From Bin80 sp964291275 (GTDB lineage: Bacteria; Bacteroidota; Rhodothermia; Rhodothermales; Bin80), in NCBI GenBank assembly GCA_964291275.2, contig OZ219799.1, forward strand, positions 2,046,001-2,110,000: 64,000 nt of DNA, written 5' to 3'. Below, in pieces: positions 44,601-52,031 of the stretch. The translations under genes were made by a program, and so were the position numbers. The notes beneath the pieces are model-generated. The model made no database searches, was not told the origin of the DNA, and worked only from the letters and a program-made list of their open reading frames with translations. The first letter of the stretch is position 1; every line of letters begins with the position of its first letter.

Positions 44601-45109
44601 AGCTCACGGGCGACGGCATCGAAGTGGAGTGGCGTGTCGAGGTTGTCCCATCCTAGTACCTTGAGGGAGGGCAGATCAAGGCCGTCCTGGGGCTTCGAGA
44701 AGTGCGCGAAAGCGATACAACGCTCCTCGTTCTCGCCGTAGCTGGACACGAAGAGCAGGTCATCGTTGGCCCATGCCTTGAGCTCGGGTCTGTTTGCCGA
44801 GGTGCGCTTCTTGAGCACCACTTGGCCGAGGATGCGACGCAGTACCACCACAGGCAGGCGCTTCGGCTCGAACTTGACGAAGAAGATGCCCCAAGGCTGG
44901 CCCGGCACGAGTTGGCGCAGACGCCAGATCTCCTGGATTTTTGCTGCGTTCTTCGCGTCAATGCCGAGCTCCTCGGGGGTGTACTCAAATGTTAGCTCCT
45001 CAAAGTCGTCCGAAACGATGGGCCAGTCAAGCTCATCGCGCAGGTACACGATGAGTTGGGGAAAGCTACGGATACACGCGAGGCGTTCACGGTGGTCAGA
45101 CGGCATCAA
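41624..45109 (-). CDS. Type ISP-like adenine-specific DNA methyltransferase with target-recognition domain
   Basis: 1161 residues. SAM-binding motif I LDPATGTGTFLVEVID (about residues 423-438) and catalytic motif IV VVIGNPPYFGE (NPPY about 555-558) mark a gamma-class N6-adenine methyltransferase. Before them lies a helical region with FYEHFLTAYDKEEKVKRGVFYTPRPVV, the usual linker in type I/ISP enzymes. After them is a large C-terminal target-recognition domain (DIRFTYYTGKSRGFLCRPR). The first 200 residues are less typical. No nuclease or helicase is in this chain; these are supplied by the adjacent upstream gene, whose stop is one base before this ATG. It should methylate host DNA and set target specificity. 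Confidence 0.85.
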   Translation of the reverse strand: MMPSDHRERLACIRSFPQLIVYLRDELDWPIVSDDFEELTFEYTPEELGIDAKNAAKIQEIWRLRQLVPGQPWGIFFVKFEPKRLPVVVLRRILGQVVLKKRTSANRPELKAWANDDLLFVSSYGENEERCIAFAHFSKPQDGLDLPSLKVLGWDNLDTPLHFDAVARELTDHLTWPDDEDDPDAWRERWRSAFTLGHREVICTSKQLSKSLAELALAIRDRIQTALAIETKYGPVTKLMKAFKTALIHDLDEARFADMYAQTIAYGLLSTRISNPERRTDDFAAQMRTNPFLRKLMQTCLQVDGLGIDFDELGISEVVEMLDQANMEAVIRDFGNRNPKEDPVIHFYEHFLTAYDKEEKVKRGVFYTPRPVVSYIVHSVDELLRSEFGLTDGFADVTTWGEMAKRYEDLKVPEGISPTHAFVQILDPATGTGTFLVEVIDLIHNTMAAKWESQGHSETKIQTLWNEYVPKCLLPRLHGYELMMAPYAIAHLKIGLKLFETGYRFESDERARVYLTNALEPAGNEQLTFDFLPALADEARAVNEIKRKQRFTVVIGNPPYFGEAGRGGDWIAALMRGRDIQNDRKTLSYFEIEGCSLNERNTKWLNDLYVRFTRLSHWLLEQAGLGVHGFITNHSYIDSLTFRGMRWALLMTFDQLFLVDLHGNLKKKEVTPDGSRNDNVFDIQQGVAIGLFIKKFPNSDEVSSTLVRHADHWGPRAEKYDWLLGHHAANSEWIDVVPCKKFYLFKTSDGAETKEYEEWPSIAEIFPVNSVGIVTARDTLTVRWSAKDIWNVVSDMVRSDTEDIRKKYRLRKDVHDWRVGWAQDDLRRGGLSKSNVGPILYRPFDIRFTYYTGKSRGFLCRPRARVMGHMRAGENVGLIFMRQVAMGDPYTHFGASRYPVDARAFYSNKGIMSFGPLYLYPGVGKINASLFSQWPKGRDGRTPNLDARFVDQIATATELGFVSDGCGDLQQTFGPEDILAYIYTVFHSPGYRIRYETKLKVDFPRVPLPRNVDIFRQLAVAGHDLLVLHLLESPKLSKPITTYTGPRNPKVDPAVWSDGTVWLDASKTSARDGHRATKPGTIGFRGVPKKVWDFQIGGYKVCHKWLKERKGCMLSDKDIAHYQKIVVALNETIRIMAEIDAVIEINGGWPSAFLPESDAAL

Positions 45110-45110
45110 T

Positions 45111-48100
45111 TTAGCCCTCGTTTAGCTCCATCCAGCAGTGTAGCCGCGGCTTGACACCGGCTGGAGCATCCACACGCTTCAGGTAGCTGTTCTTGATGTG
45201 CCTCTCGATCCGCTTGCGGATATCAAGGAGTGTCTTCTCCTTCGAGGTGCAACGCCTGGGAGCCGTGGGCTTTGAATGGACGCTCGCGACGATCGCTCTC
45301 GGTTCTTCTAGGATGGTCTCGCGGTCAAGGTCGTAAAGGTACCAGCGGGTAGTGCCAACCTCCTCGGTGAACTCATTCTTTTCTTTATCTAGGGCGGGAA
45401 GCACGTAGCAGAAAAAGACACCGCGCACGCCATTCATCAGACGCTTGCGGCCGCTGAAAATCGCACCAGGAAAGTGATCAAGGCGTGCTTCCAGCTCTGG
45501 ATCGTCCTGGAGCAGAGCCTGATACTCGAGGTGCATTTCCTCCTCAGCGGTGTATGTACCCTCGTAAGCATGATGGAATTCTTTTAGTGCCGCGTAATCA
45601 TCATCTGGAGTTAGGAGCTTCCTGCCCTCGATACCGAGGGTTTTAGAGATCAGGAGCATCTTCTGGGTGACCTTCGTGTAGAGCAAGAGGATTTCGTCCA
45701 ACTCCTTGGGCGGGAGAAAATTCCAGAACAAGACCTTGCCGCGCGAGGAGGCCAACTCAGGATGATCGGCGATGAGCCGCTTCTCAATTGTAGGATTCAT
45801 GCGCCGGTCCACCCGTCCGATCCGCTGCATGAGGCGGACCGGGTTCCAGTGGATGTCGTAGTTCATAATCCGCGAGGCATCCTGGAGGTTAAGACCCTCG
45901 GAAAGGACATCGGTTGAGATCAGAATACGGATTTCCTCGCTGCCCCGCACTACGAGCTCCGGAGACGAAAGGCCGTTGTAGTAGGGCGCAAAGCGCTGAA
46001 TGACATCGGCACGGTCCTTCTTCGTGGCACTATCCACTTGCTCGACGCCCTCAATTCCAGCCGCATTTAGGTGACCTTTGAGGTAGCGGGCCGTGTCGGC
46101 AAACTCGGTGAAGATTAGGACCTTCTGTCCGGCCAGTTGCTTTGACTTAAGCAGAAGGATGAGCCTCTGAAGCTTATCGTCGTGCTTCGGCTTGAACTTC
46201 CGAGCCTCGTTAAGGAACTGCACGATCTGGTCGAGGTCAAGGAAGGTCTCAGACAACATCTCCTTTACGTCATACTCTGTCCGGTCAAGTCGTTCGACTG
46301 CATCAAGCATTTCTAGGGGGGAAACGTCTTCGTCGTCAAGTTCCTCGCCTTCCTCACCCCAAAACTCAAGTTGGCGATGGGCGGTGTAGCCTAGGACATC
46401 GGCGTTCTGTGCCTTCCAGCGCTTAAGTCGGTTCTTCTCGGGGCCGTTCTTGCTGTGAACCTCAAGGAAGGCAAGTAGCTTTTGGAGGAGGCGTTCGCAG
46501 GAAAGCTCGAAGGCAGCGACGGAGCTCTCGAAGCGCTTGAGAAAGTTGGTACGGATGAGGCCGACCACCTGCTTCTGGCGATTCTCCTCGAATTTGTCAA
46601 TGTCATTGTTCGGTCCCCTGTACCAATGTAGGGGGTAGTACATCGGGAGTGTAAAGAGTGGGTTCTGCTTCGCGAAGGCGTTATCGAACAGATCAAGCAT
46701 CCGCCCGTAGCTTTTGCGGATCGAGTACACCGCTACTTGAGGGTCCCTTCGCTCGGGAAAGGCGGTTGCTTCTCCGTGCTCCCGCCTCTGACTCTCACGG
46801 GCGTACGCTCGGCTCCGCTGGACGACAAGCCTGCGGAAAAATGTGTCGTTGAAGAGGATGCTCTGGGCTTCGCTCATATGTTCCCCTGCATCTACTTCGT
46901 CCTGCCCCACACGGCTGCGAAGCATTTTTTCCATCTGGTTGAAGTGCGCCCGCAGGTTGTTCACGCCGAGAGTGCTCGCGAAGTAGGCCTTGTCGCGGCG
47001 AGTGAAAAGCTCGGTCATGTGACGAAAGTCACTCAGGCGGTTGTTGATGGGGGTGGCCGTCAGCATAAATACGGTCTTAGGGCGGTCCGCGTTGTCTAGC
47101 AACTCGAACAGACGGTAGTAGCGCGACGGTTCGATTCCTCTGTCGGGGTCATATCTGCGGCCCGGATTACGGAAGTGGTGCGCCTCGTCAATGACAACGA
47201 TATCGGCGAGTTCCGCAATGCGCTTGAAACGCTCCGGGAAGTCCCCCTTACGTCCGAGATCAGTGTGGCTGAAGACGGCCAGATTACTGAAGTCGGCGCC
47301 ACCGCCTACGCCACCAATATGCGAAAGCCACTGACGCAGATGCGGCTCCCAAACCCCCTCCTTGGCCGCCTTCGGTGCGAACAGCACGACACGTTTGCCG
47401 TCGTGAAGGATGAGCCTCTCAATCAGCATCAGACCAACGAAGGTCTTGCCAAGACCCACACCGTCACAAAGGAACGCGCCGCGGTGCTGCCGGGCAATTT
47501 TCATAAGCGCCCAGTACGCCTCCTTCTGATAGCGATCAAGGTGCGGGTACATACGCGATCGTGTCTTCTCCCAGTGGGTCGCACTCAGCTCGTGGCCACG
47601 GAAGAACTGCTGCAGGGCCTTCGCGTAGACGTCGAAAGGGGAGTACAGACTCGTATGGCGCGAGATCGTCTTGATGACGGCCTCGGTGACCTCGCTCGCT
47701 GCCTCCCAGTGCGCCTCGAACCACTCCTGGAGCTGCGCCACCTCGCGCGCGCTCTGGATCTGAACGTTCAGTTCAATATTGTTCGTGAGACCTGGCCGCG
47801 TGAAGTTGCTGGAGCCCACCAGTGCTTGGGCACCTATGACCTCAAGCCTTGCGTGGGTGATGTAGGCCTTGGCATGGAATTTTTCCTTGTTGTAGACACG
47901 ACATTCGATTTGCCTAGAGCGGAGCGCATCGACAATCGCAGGGACCCCATGCAGGAAGGGGTTCGGCTCCTTATCCTCTTCGATACTATTGTCGAGCCTG
48001 TCGAGCGCTTGCGCCCGGACCGCTTCTAGAAACGCCTTCCGAGTCCGATGAGTAATCTCCGCGCCCATTAGGATTCGGATCTTATTGAGCCCCTGCCAGC

Positions 48101-48260
48101 TGCCGTTAAGGGTGAGCAGTGCGCCGATATCGAAGTATCCAGTCGCAATATCGAACGCCGTGGCGAGGCTACACCACTCCTCCAAGTACCGGAGCCCGGT
48201 CCAACCGGAAACGCTGTTGTCGACGATAAAGAGCCCGCGGCCCTTGGAGTCATTGGTCAT
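45111..48260 (-). CDS. PLD-domain SNF2-type helicase, restriction partner of the adjacent methyltransferase
   Basis: 1049 residues. N-terminal phospholipase-D-like domain with a single KFHAKAYITHARLEVIGAQ (HxK near 127) and ALVGSSNFTRPGL, as in PLD nucleases such as BfiI that need a dimer to complete the active site. The superfamily 2 motor follows: CDGVGLGKTFVGLML (Walker A about 266-272), VVIDEAHHFRNPG (DEAH about 355), MLTATPINN, KVLIFTEFADTARYL, STDVLSEGLNLQDASRIMNY and LMQRIGRVDRR. The gene is first in a two-gene operon with the methyltransferase. Together they resemble a type ISP restriction system split in two, with PLD in place of the usual Mrr-type nuclease. Confidence 0.85.
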   Translation of the reverse strand: MTNDSKGRGLFIVDNSVSGWTGLRYLEEWCSLATAFDIATGYFDIGALLTLNGSWQGLNKIRILMGAEITHRTRKAFLEAVRAQALDRLDNSIEEDKEPNPFLHGVPAIVDALRSRQIECRVYNKEKFHAKAYITHARLEVIGAQALVGSSNFTRPGLTNNIELNVQIQSAREVAQLQEWFEAHWEAASEVTEAVIKTISRHTSLYSPFDVYAKALQQFFRGHELSATHWEKTRSRMYPHLDRYQKEAYWALMKIARQHRGAFLCDGVGLGKTFVGLMLIERLILHDGKRVVLFAPKAAKEGVWEPHLRQWLSHIGGVGGGADFSNLAVFSHTDLGRKGDFPERFKRIAELADIVVIDEAHHFRNPGRRYDPDRGIEPSRYYRLFELLDNADRPKTVFMLTATPINNRLSDFRHMTELFTRRDKAYFASTLGVNNLRAHFNQMEKMLRSRVGQDEVDAGEHMSEAQSILFNDTFFRRLVVQRSRAYARESQRREHGEATAFPERRDPQVAVYSIRKSYGRMLDLFDNAFAKQNPLFTLPMYYPLHWYRGPNNDIDKFEENRQKQVVGLIRTNFLKRFESSVAAFELSCERLLQKLLAFLEVHSKNGPEKNRLKRWKAQNADVLGYTAHRQLEFWGEEGEELDDEDVSPLEMLDAVERLDRTEYDVKEMLSETFLDLDQIVQFLNEARKFKPKHDDKLQRLILLLKSKQLAGQKVLIFTEFADTARYLKGHLNAAGIEGVEQVDSATKKDRADVIQRFAPYYNGLSSPELVVRGSEEIRILISTDVLSEGLNLQDASRIMNYDIHWNPVRLMQRIGRVDRRMNPTIEKRLIADHPELASSRGKVLFWNFLPPKELDEILLLYTKVTQKMLLISKTLGIEGRKLLTPDDDYAALKEFHHAYEGTYTAEEEMHLEYQALLQDDPELEARLDHFPGAIFSGRKRLMNGVRGVFFCYVLPALDKEKNEFTEEVGTTRWYLYDLDRETILEEPRAIVASVHSKPTAPRRCTSKEKTLLDIRKRIERHIKNSYLKRVDAPAGVKPRLHCWMELNEG

Positions 48261-48753
48261 GAGGCTCCAGTTCGTATCTCATGAACTGAGTCGACGATGC
48301 GGTCGGTACCAGCCGTAGACTGTACTGTGGCGCGTTCTCGACTCCATTAGTGTTGCCGTGAGCAAAAATAAGGGAGAATCGGACCCAGGCAGATCTGTTC
48401 AGCATTCTGGATTCCCCAGTCATTTGAATGACAATCGCATTATAGCCAGAGTGGATTTACGCGATCTAAGCGGTAATGATCAATCGGAATGCCCGAACTG
48501 GCAGTTGTTCGTTTTCGGGGCTTATGGGCGGTTTCAGACACATGTCTGTGGTTACGTGCACATATATGCGGCTCTGCTGGATCCGGTCTCTTCAGGTCCT
48601 GCCTTCATACTTTCCGGCGACGCCAATGCGACGTAGTGGTCTTTATGTTCCGTACAAAGGTATTAATCCGGGAGAAATCCAGGATCCTTAATCTACAATA
48701 TAGGAATTGGGATAGATCTTATAGCAGGACTATCCCGGCTGGTTGAGCTACAT
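48261..48753. other. Intergenic region upstream of the helicase operon and IS110-type gene
   Basis: No coding frame with recognisable content. It must hold the minus-strand promoter for the helicase-methyltransferase operon and the left end of the IS110-type element, but the end could not be set because this family lacks clear inverted repeats. AATATAGGAATTGGGATAGA near 48700 is A/T-rich and could be promoter-like. Confidence 0.35.
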
Positions 48754-49926
48754 TTGCATGAGTTCACCAATCAACCAACCGAGAATAGCCCCATGGAAAA
48801 CTACACAAATTCGTCCACAACTGGATACTCCATCGCCGTCGGCATGGATGTACACAAAAAGACGATCGCGTTGTGCGTCTACAACGCGTTTGCAGGTGAG
48901 ATCTTGGACGAGCGGGAAATGCTGCACAACCTGCCCAAGGTGCTGAGGTATTTCCGGAAAGTTCAGGGCTGCCACGGCCGGGTACTCACTTGCTATGAAG
49001 CATCTTCGTGTGGATTTGGTTTAAAACGCGCTTTGGAAGCACGAGGAATTTCGTGCGAAGTGATTGCGCCCTCATCGATTCCCCGCCGACCAAGAGAGCG
49101 CGTCAAAACAGATCGGCGGGATGCGAGAAAGTTAGCGACCATGTATGCTACTGGCTTATTGACAACGATCAGCACTCCAGACGAGGAACAGGAAGCCATT
49201 CGATCGTTGCTGCGATGTCGGGGAGATCTGACAGAAACCATCACCCGGACGAAGCAGCGGATTCTGAGCTTTTTGCAGACGCGTGGATATCAGTATTCAG
49301 GTAAGACCCGTTGGACGCAGAAGTTTTATACTTGGGTTCGCGCCTTACCGATGTCGGAGATCGATCAGATCACCCTTCAGACCTATCTGCACCAGCTGGA
49401 ACACGAGGTGCACAGAATTGAGTCCGATTTAAGGGCGGTCGCTTGCCGAGCTCGCTATCAAGCGCTCGTTAAGGTCTTGATGGCATTCCGGGGGATCGGA
49501 TTGGTGACCGCATTACCGCTGGTTTTTGGGTTAGGAGATATTCGGCGTTTTTCACATCCACGTCAGTTGATGGCCTACCTGGGCCTCGTGCCAAGCGAGC
49601 ATAGCTCGAGGAATCGTACAAAACGGGGTGGCATCACCAAAACCGGGGATGTCCATTTGCGAAATGCCGTCATCTCCGCCGCGTGGAAGTATACAAGACC
49701 TCCGCGATGAAGTCGGATACTAAAAGAACGGCAACAACCGGTGTCTGCGCAAGTCGTCGCCGTCACCTGGAAAGCGCAACGCCGACTGTACAATCGTTTT
49801 CACAAACTGTGTCAGATCATACCGCGATGTGTCGCCAACACCGCGGTCGCGCGCGAACTGGTCGGCTTTTTGTGGGCAGCTCTGCACCTGGAAAATCCCT
49901 TGATCACAACCCGCGTGCAGGCCTGA
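48754..49926 (+). pseudogene. IS110/IS1111-family transposase with internal TGA
   Basis: DEDD-type transposase. VGMDVHKKTIALCVY gives the first Asp; KTDRRDARKLA, LRCRGDLTETITRTKQRILSFL and the C-terminal Tnp_20 domain (LMAFRGIGLVTALPLVFGLG, PRQLMAYLGLVPSEHSS, RGGITKTGDVHLRNAVISAA) are present. In-frame TGA at 49708-49710, just after WKYTRPPR, splits off the last 72 codons, which continue in the same frame with LKERQQPVSAQVVAVTWKAQ and VARELVGFLWAALH as in full-length relatives. Without this tail the protein is probably inactive, unless the stop is read through. Start may be the later ATG at 48793. Confidence 0.85.
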
Positions 49927-49930
49927 GTCA

Positions 49931-50134
49931 TGGCTTATAGAGGAGCGACTGGCACGGTAGGAGAACCCACGACCCCTACTTGCGATAATCGGCATCTTTC
50001 CGATGAATGTGCGTTTTTAGATCGTGGCAGCTCCACTCGAAATCGAAATCATGCGTTACAATCCTCCGGGGCACAAAATACGCGAATACCAGACTGATTA
50101 ACCGTCGAAGCCGCCAAGTCGCTCCTCCATATGC
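49931..50134 (+). ncRNA. Predicted structured RNA at the 3' end of the IS110-type element, copy 1
   Basis: About 200 nt after the transposase frame, homologous to 51675-51876. It is closed by a long stem: GAGGAGCGACT (49940-49950) pairs with AGTCGCTCCTC (50117-50127), and the pairing extends outward through TTATA/TATA-like bases. In copy 2 the same stem is kept although its sequence differs (GAGAAGCGAT with ATCGCTTCTC). An inner block ATCATGCGTTACA is strongly conserved. Elements of the IS1111 group carry a guide RNA in the 3' non-coding end, so I propose a seek/bridge RNA. Confidence 0.55.
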
Positions 50135-50368
50135 AAGGTTGTTTATTATCATGTGAATTGCACAAAAACACAACACCTCTTGAGCTCTACCTAGGCACGG
50201 AGAGTCCTACTATTCCAGTGGGTGGTGGCTTTATGAAAGGTTATCTTGCCAGGAAGGGCAAGCGATAACCCTGTGCCAAAGTCTACGGCCAACCTTCTTG
50301 GTAAACCGTGAGTTGCAGTTTCAGTTATGATTTCCCAGCATTACGCTCTGACTGTCCTTGACTGGTCT

Positions 50369-50559
50369 GTCGAACGTTCCGATGAGTAGGAGAAAGCTGC
50401 TGTCATTTCGTCTCCTTCTGTCGCTCGGACCATCGTCCGTTCCCAATTGGCCTGAAAGATCCAGAAACCCGATGCCGACCATGCAATGTCGGTACACTGA
50501 GGATTGTAGCTGTTGGTAACTTTTTGCACGTCAGTGAACGCAAGAGCTTTTTCACGGGG
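50369..50559. repeat. Dispersed repeat, copy B (about 190 bp)
   Basis: Homologous to 30786-30979 in the same orientation (GTCGAACGTTCCGATGAGTA and CGTTCCCAATTGG shared exactly). It ends within a base or two of the vapC stop codon. The flank toward 50160-50340 has no recognised gene. See copy A for the coding-potential question. Confidence 0.7.
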
Positions 50560-50964
50560 TCACACGCTGCCGAGCAAACGCATACCGCTTTCGCGCGCGG
50601 CTCTCCGATCAAACGTCACCGTTTCCCGCGCACCCGACAGCTTGGCCGTTTCAGCAATCAACGTGTCGGCAAAATCAACCGAAGCTCCATCACGATAGAT
50701 CGCTAAGGCCCGGTATTTTGCTTCGGTATTTTCAAAGACGAGATCATGCGAGCGCAGCAGCGCTTCAATCACTTCACCAATTTCTTCGCGACCCAATTTA
50801 TATGAGGTTGCCAGCACCCAACTTGTCTCAGCCAAGACAACCGAACTGATAAAGCCCGGATCATCCCGGCTGAGCCTATCTATGACTTTAGACGCAATGG
50901 AACTTTGGGCCTCATCATCCTGGACGAGATAGCGCACCAGAACATTTGTATCAAGACCAATCAT
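50560..50964 (-). CDS. vapC: VapC-type PIN-domain toxin
   Basis: PIN-domain ribonuclease, 134 residues from ATG 50964 (MIGLDTNVLVRYLVQDD), chosen because VapC proteins start with this strand; the frame extends 14 codons further upstream into vapB. Acidic residues of the active site are visible: Asp5 (LDTNV), Glu about 45 (LAETSWVL), Asp in ASVDFADTLIAE and Asp in TVTFDRRA. The start overlaps the end of vapB by 14 bases, the usual coupling of antitoxin and toxin. The stop abuts dispersed repeat B. Confidence 0.88.
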   Translation of the reverse strand: MIGLDTNVLVRYLVQDDEAQSSIASKVIDRLSRDDPGFISSVVLAETSWVLATSYKLGREEIGEVIEALLRSHDLVFENTEAKYRALAIYRDGASVDFADTLIAETAKLSGARETVTFDRRAARESGMRLLGSV

Positions 50965-51202
50965 TCGCCGCCGCGCCTTTGACAATTGCTTGATCCATAT
51001 CCTCAAGCGAAACAGGTTTTTGCCCCGGCCGCCGCAAGAAACCTTTCAGTGTCTGGACTGAATGCGTCTCTGGAAGTACCGCGTAGTTACCATCTTCCAT
51101 CCTGACAAAATCGACCCGGTCACCAGGGCTGAGCCCCAAGGCGACCCGAATCTCTTTGGGCAGGGTCAATTGGCCTTTCGATGAAATAGTTGTGGTGGCC
51201 AT
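50951..51202 (-). CDS. vapB: VapB/AbrB-type antitoxin
   Basis: 83-residue antitoxin of the AbrB/MazE (SpoVT-AbrB) fold: TTTISSKGQLTLPKEIRVAL and LGLSPGDRVDFVRMEDGNY form the DNA-binding swapped-hairpin domain, and the C-terminal tail (LKGFLRRPGQKPVSLEDMDQ) should wrap the toxin. First gene of the pair; such proteins repress their own operon, with the operator expected just upstream of 51202. Intact. Confidence 0.88.
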   Translation of the reverse strand: MATTTISSKGQLTLPKEIRVALGLSPGDRVDFVRMEDGNYAVLPETHSVQTLKGFLRRPGQKPVSLEDMDQAIVKGAAANDWS

Positions 51203-51299
51203 GGCGTTTCCTTACTTTTGGTAAAGCTAAATGTAAGGAATACGAGGTTAAAGATCAATGTTTACGGCATGCCGGACGAAGCAGCCGGATGAATAGCCA

Positions 51300-51390
51300 A
51301 TACAATGGTATCAATACAGCGATGGCCCGAGAGTTCGTGGGATTTCTTCGGGAAACACCGCGTCTGAATACATCATTGTATACAAGGAGG
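51300..51390 (+). pseudogene. C-terminal remnant of a second IS110-type transposase
   Basis: INTAMAREFVGFL aligns with ANTAVARELVGFL at the end of the transposase at 48754-49926. The rest of the gene is missing or unrecognisable upstream. The 3' non-coding part of this decayed copy continues after a 256-bp insertion, at 51671. Confidence 0.7.
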
Positions 51391-51398
51391 CTAATGTG

Positions 51399-51654
51399 GG
51401 GATTTATAAAGCAAGGTGAATCATGGGCAACCTTCTACCACGTTGTGTAGTTTGAATCGCAATACTTGAGAAGATTCAAGTGCATGGTTTGTATCCATGC
51501 GGATAATGCAGACCAAACATGTCTGCAAATAGATCGAGGCCTCCGGGATTGGGGCATCTGCACGGCGAGGGGCGTTCACGTTAGTGACCCCTATGACCCG
51601 TGAAATTGAAATCAAGGTTGCACCCATGTGGTTGCACCTTGCTTTATAATTCCC
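51399..51654. mobile_element. MITE-like non-autonomous element
   Basis: 256-bp insert with 20-bp inverted repeats differing at one position: GGGATTTATAAAGCAAGGTG at the left end and, as reverse complement, GGGAATTATAAAGCAAGGTG at the right; weaker pairing continues inward (CATGGG...CAACC on both). The 8-bp target CTAATGTG is duplicated at 51391-51398 and 51655-51662. It encodes no protein. Removing it rejoins the second IS110-type 3' end so that it aligns with the first copy. Confidence 0.85.
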
Positions 51655-51674
51655 CTAATGTGTATCTTGGTTCA

Positions 51675-51876
51675 TGGCTTATGGAGAAGCGATTGGCAAT
51701 GTAGGAGTATCTATAGAGTCCCTATATATAGCCGACTTGGTTGGCTGGTAAGTGCACATTCTGGACCGTGGCAACTCTGTACGAAACCAAAATCATGCGT
51801 TACAGTCCTTCGGATCAAGCACGCGGAAAGATAAATTCTGATTTTAGGTTGACACTGCTGATCGCTTCTCTATAGG
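51675..51876 (+). ncRNA. Predicted structured RNA at IS110-type 3' end, copy 2
   Basis: Homologue of 49931-50134: both begin TCATGGCTTAT, share AAATCATGCGTTACA, and close with the outer stem, here GAGAAGCGAT (51684-51693) pairing with ATCGCTTCTC (51861-51870). Stem bases changed on both sides relative to copy 1 while pairing is kept. The transposase belonging to it is decayed, so this copy is probably not active. Confidence 0.5.
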
Positions 51877-52031
51877 TCAGGTCAAGCTCGTTAGAGCATG
51901 CAACTTTCCTAACCATGGTGTCCATGCACTTTCACTGACGATTCAAGCCCACCTACGAAAGGTAGGCCGACGCGCATATTCACGCCGTGTGACGGGTAGG
52001 AAATTCTGTTGTAGTGCTACTTTTTCAGCAT

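Noticed and set aside
45111..48260. Interpretation as a DISARM locus
   Set aside because: PLD, SNF2 and methyltransferase parts are present, but PLD and helicase are fused and there is no drmA or drmB gene nearby.
51883..51955. tRNA-like pieces (AGCTCGTTAGAGCA and a GATTCAAGCCC loop)
   Set aside because: No matching acceptor stem and no proper anticodon arm can be drawn; at most a chance or very decayed resemblance.
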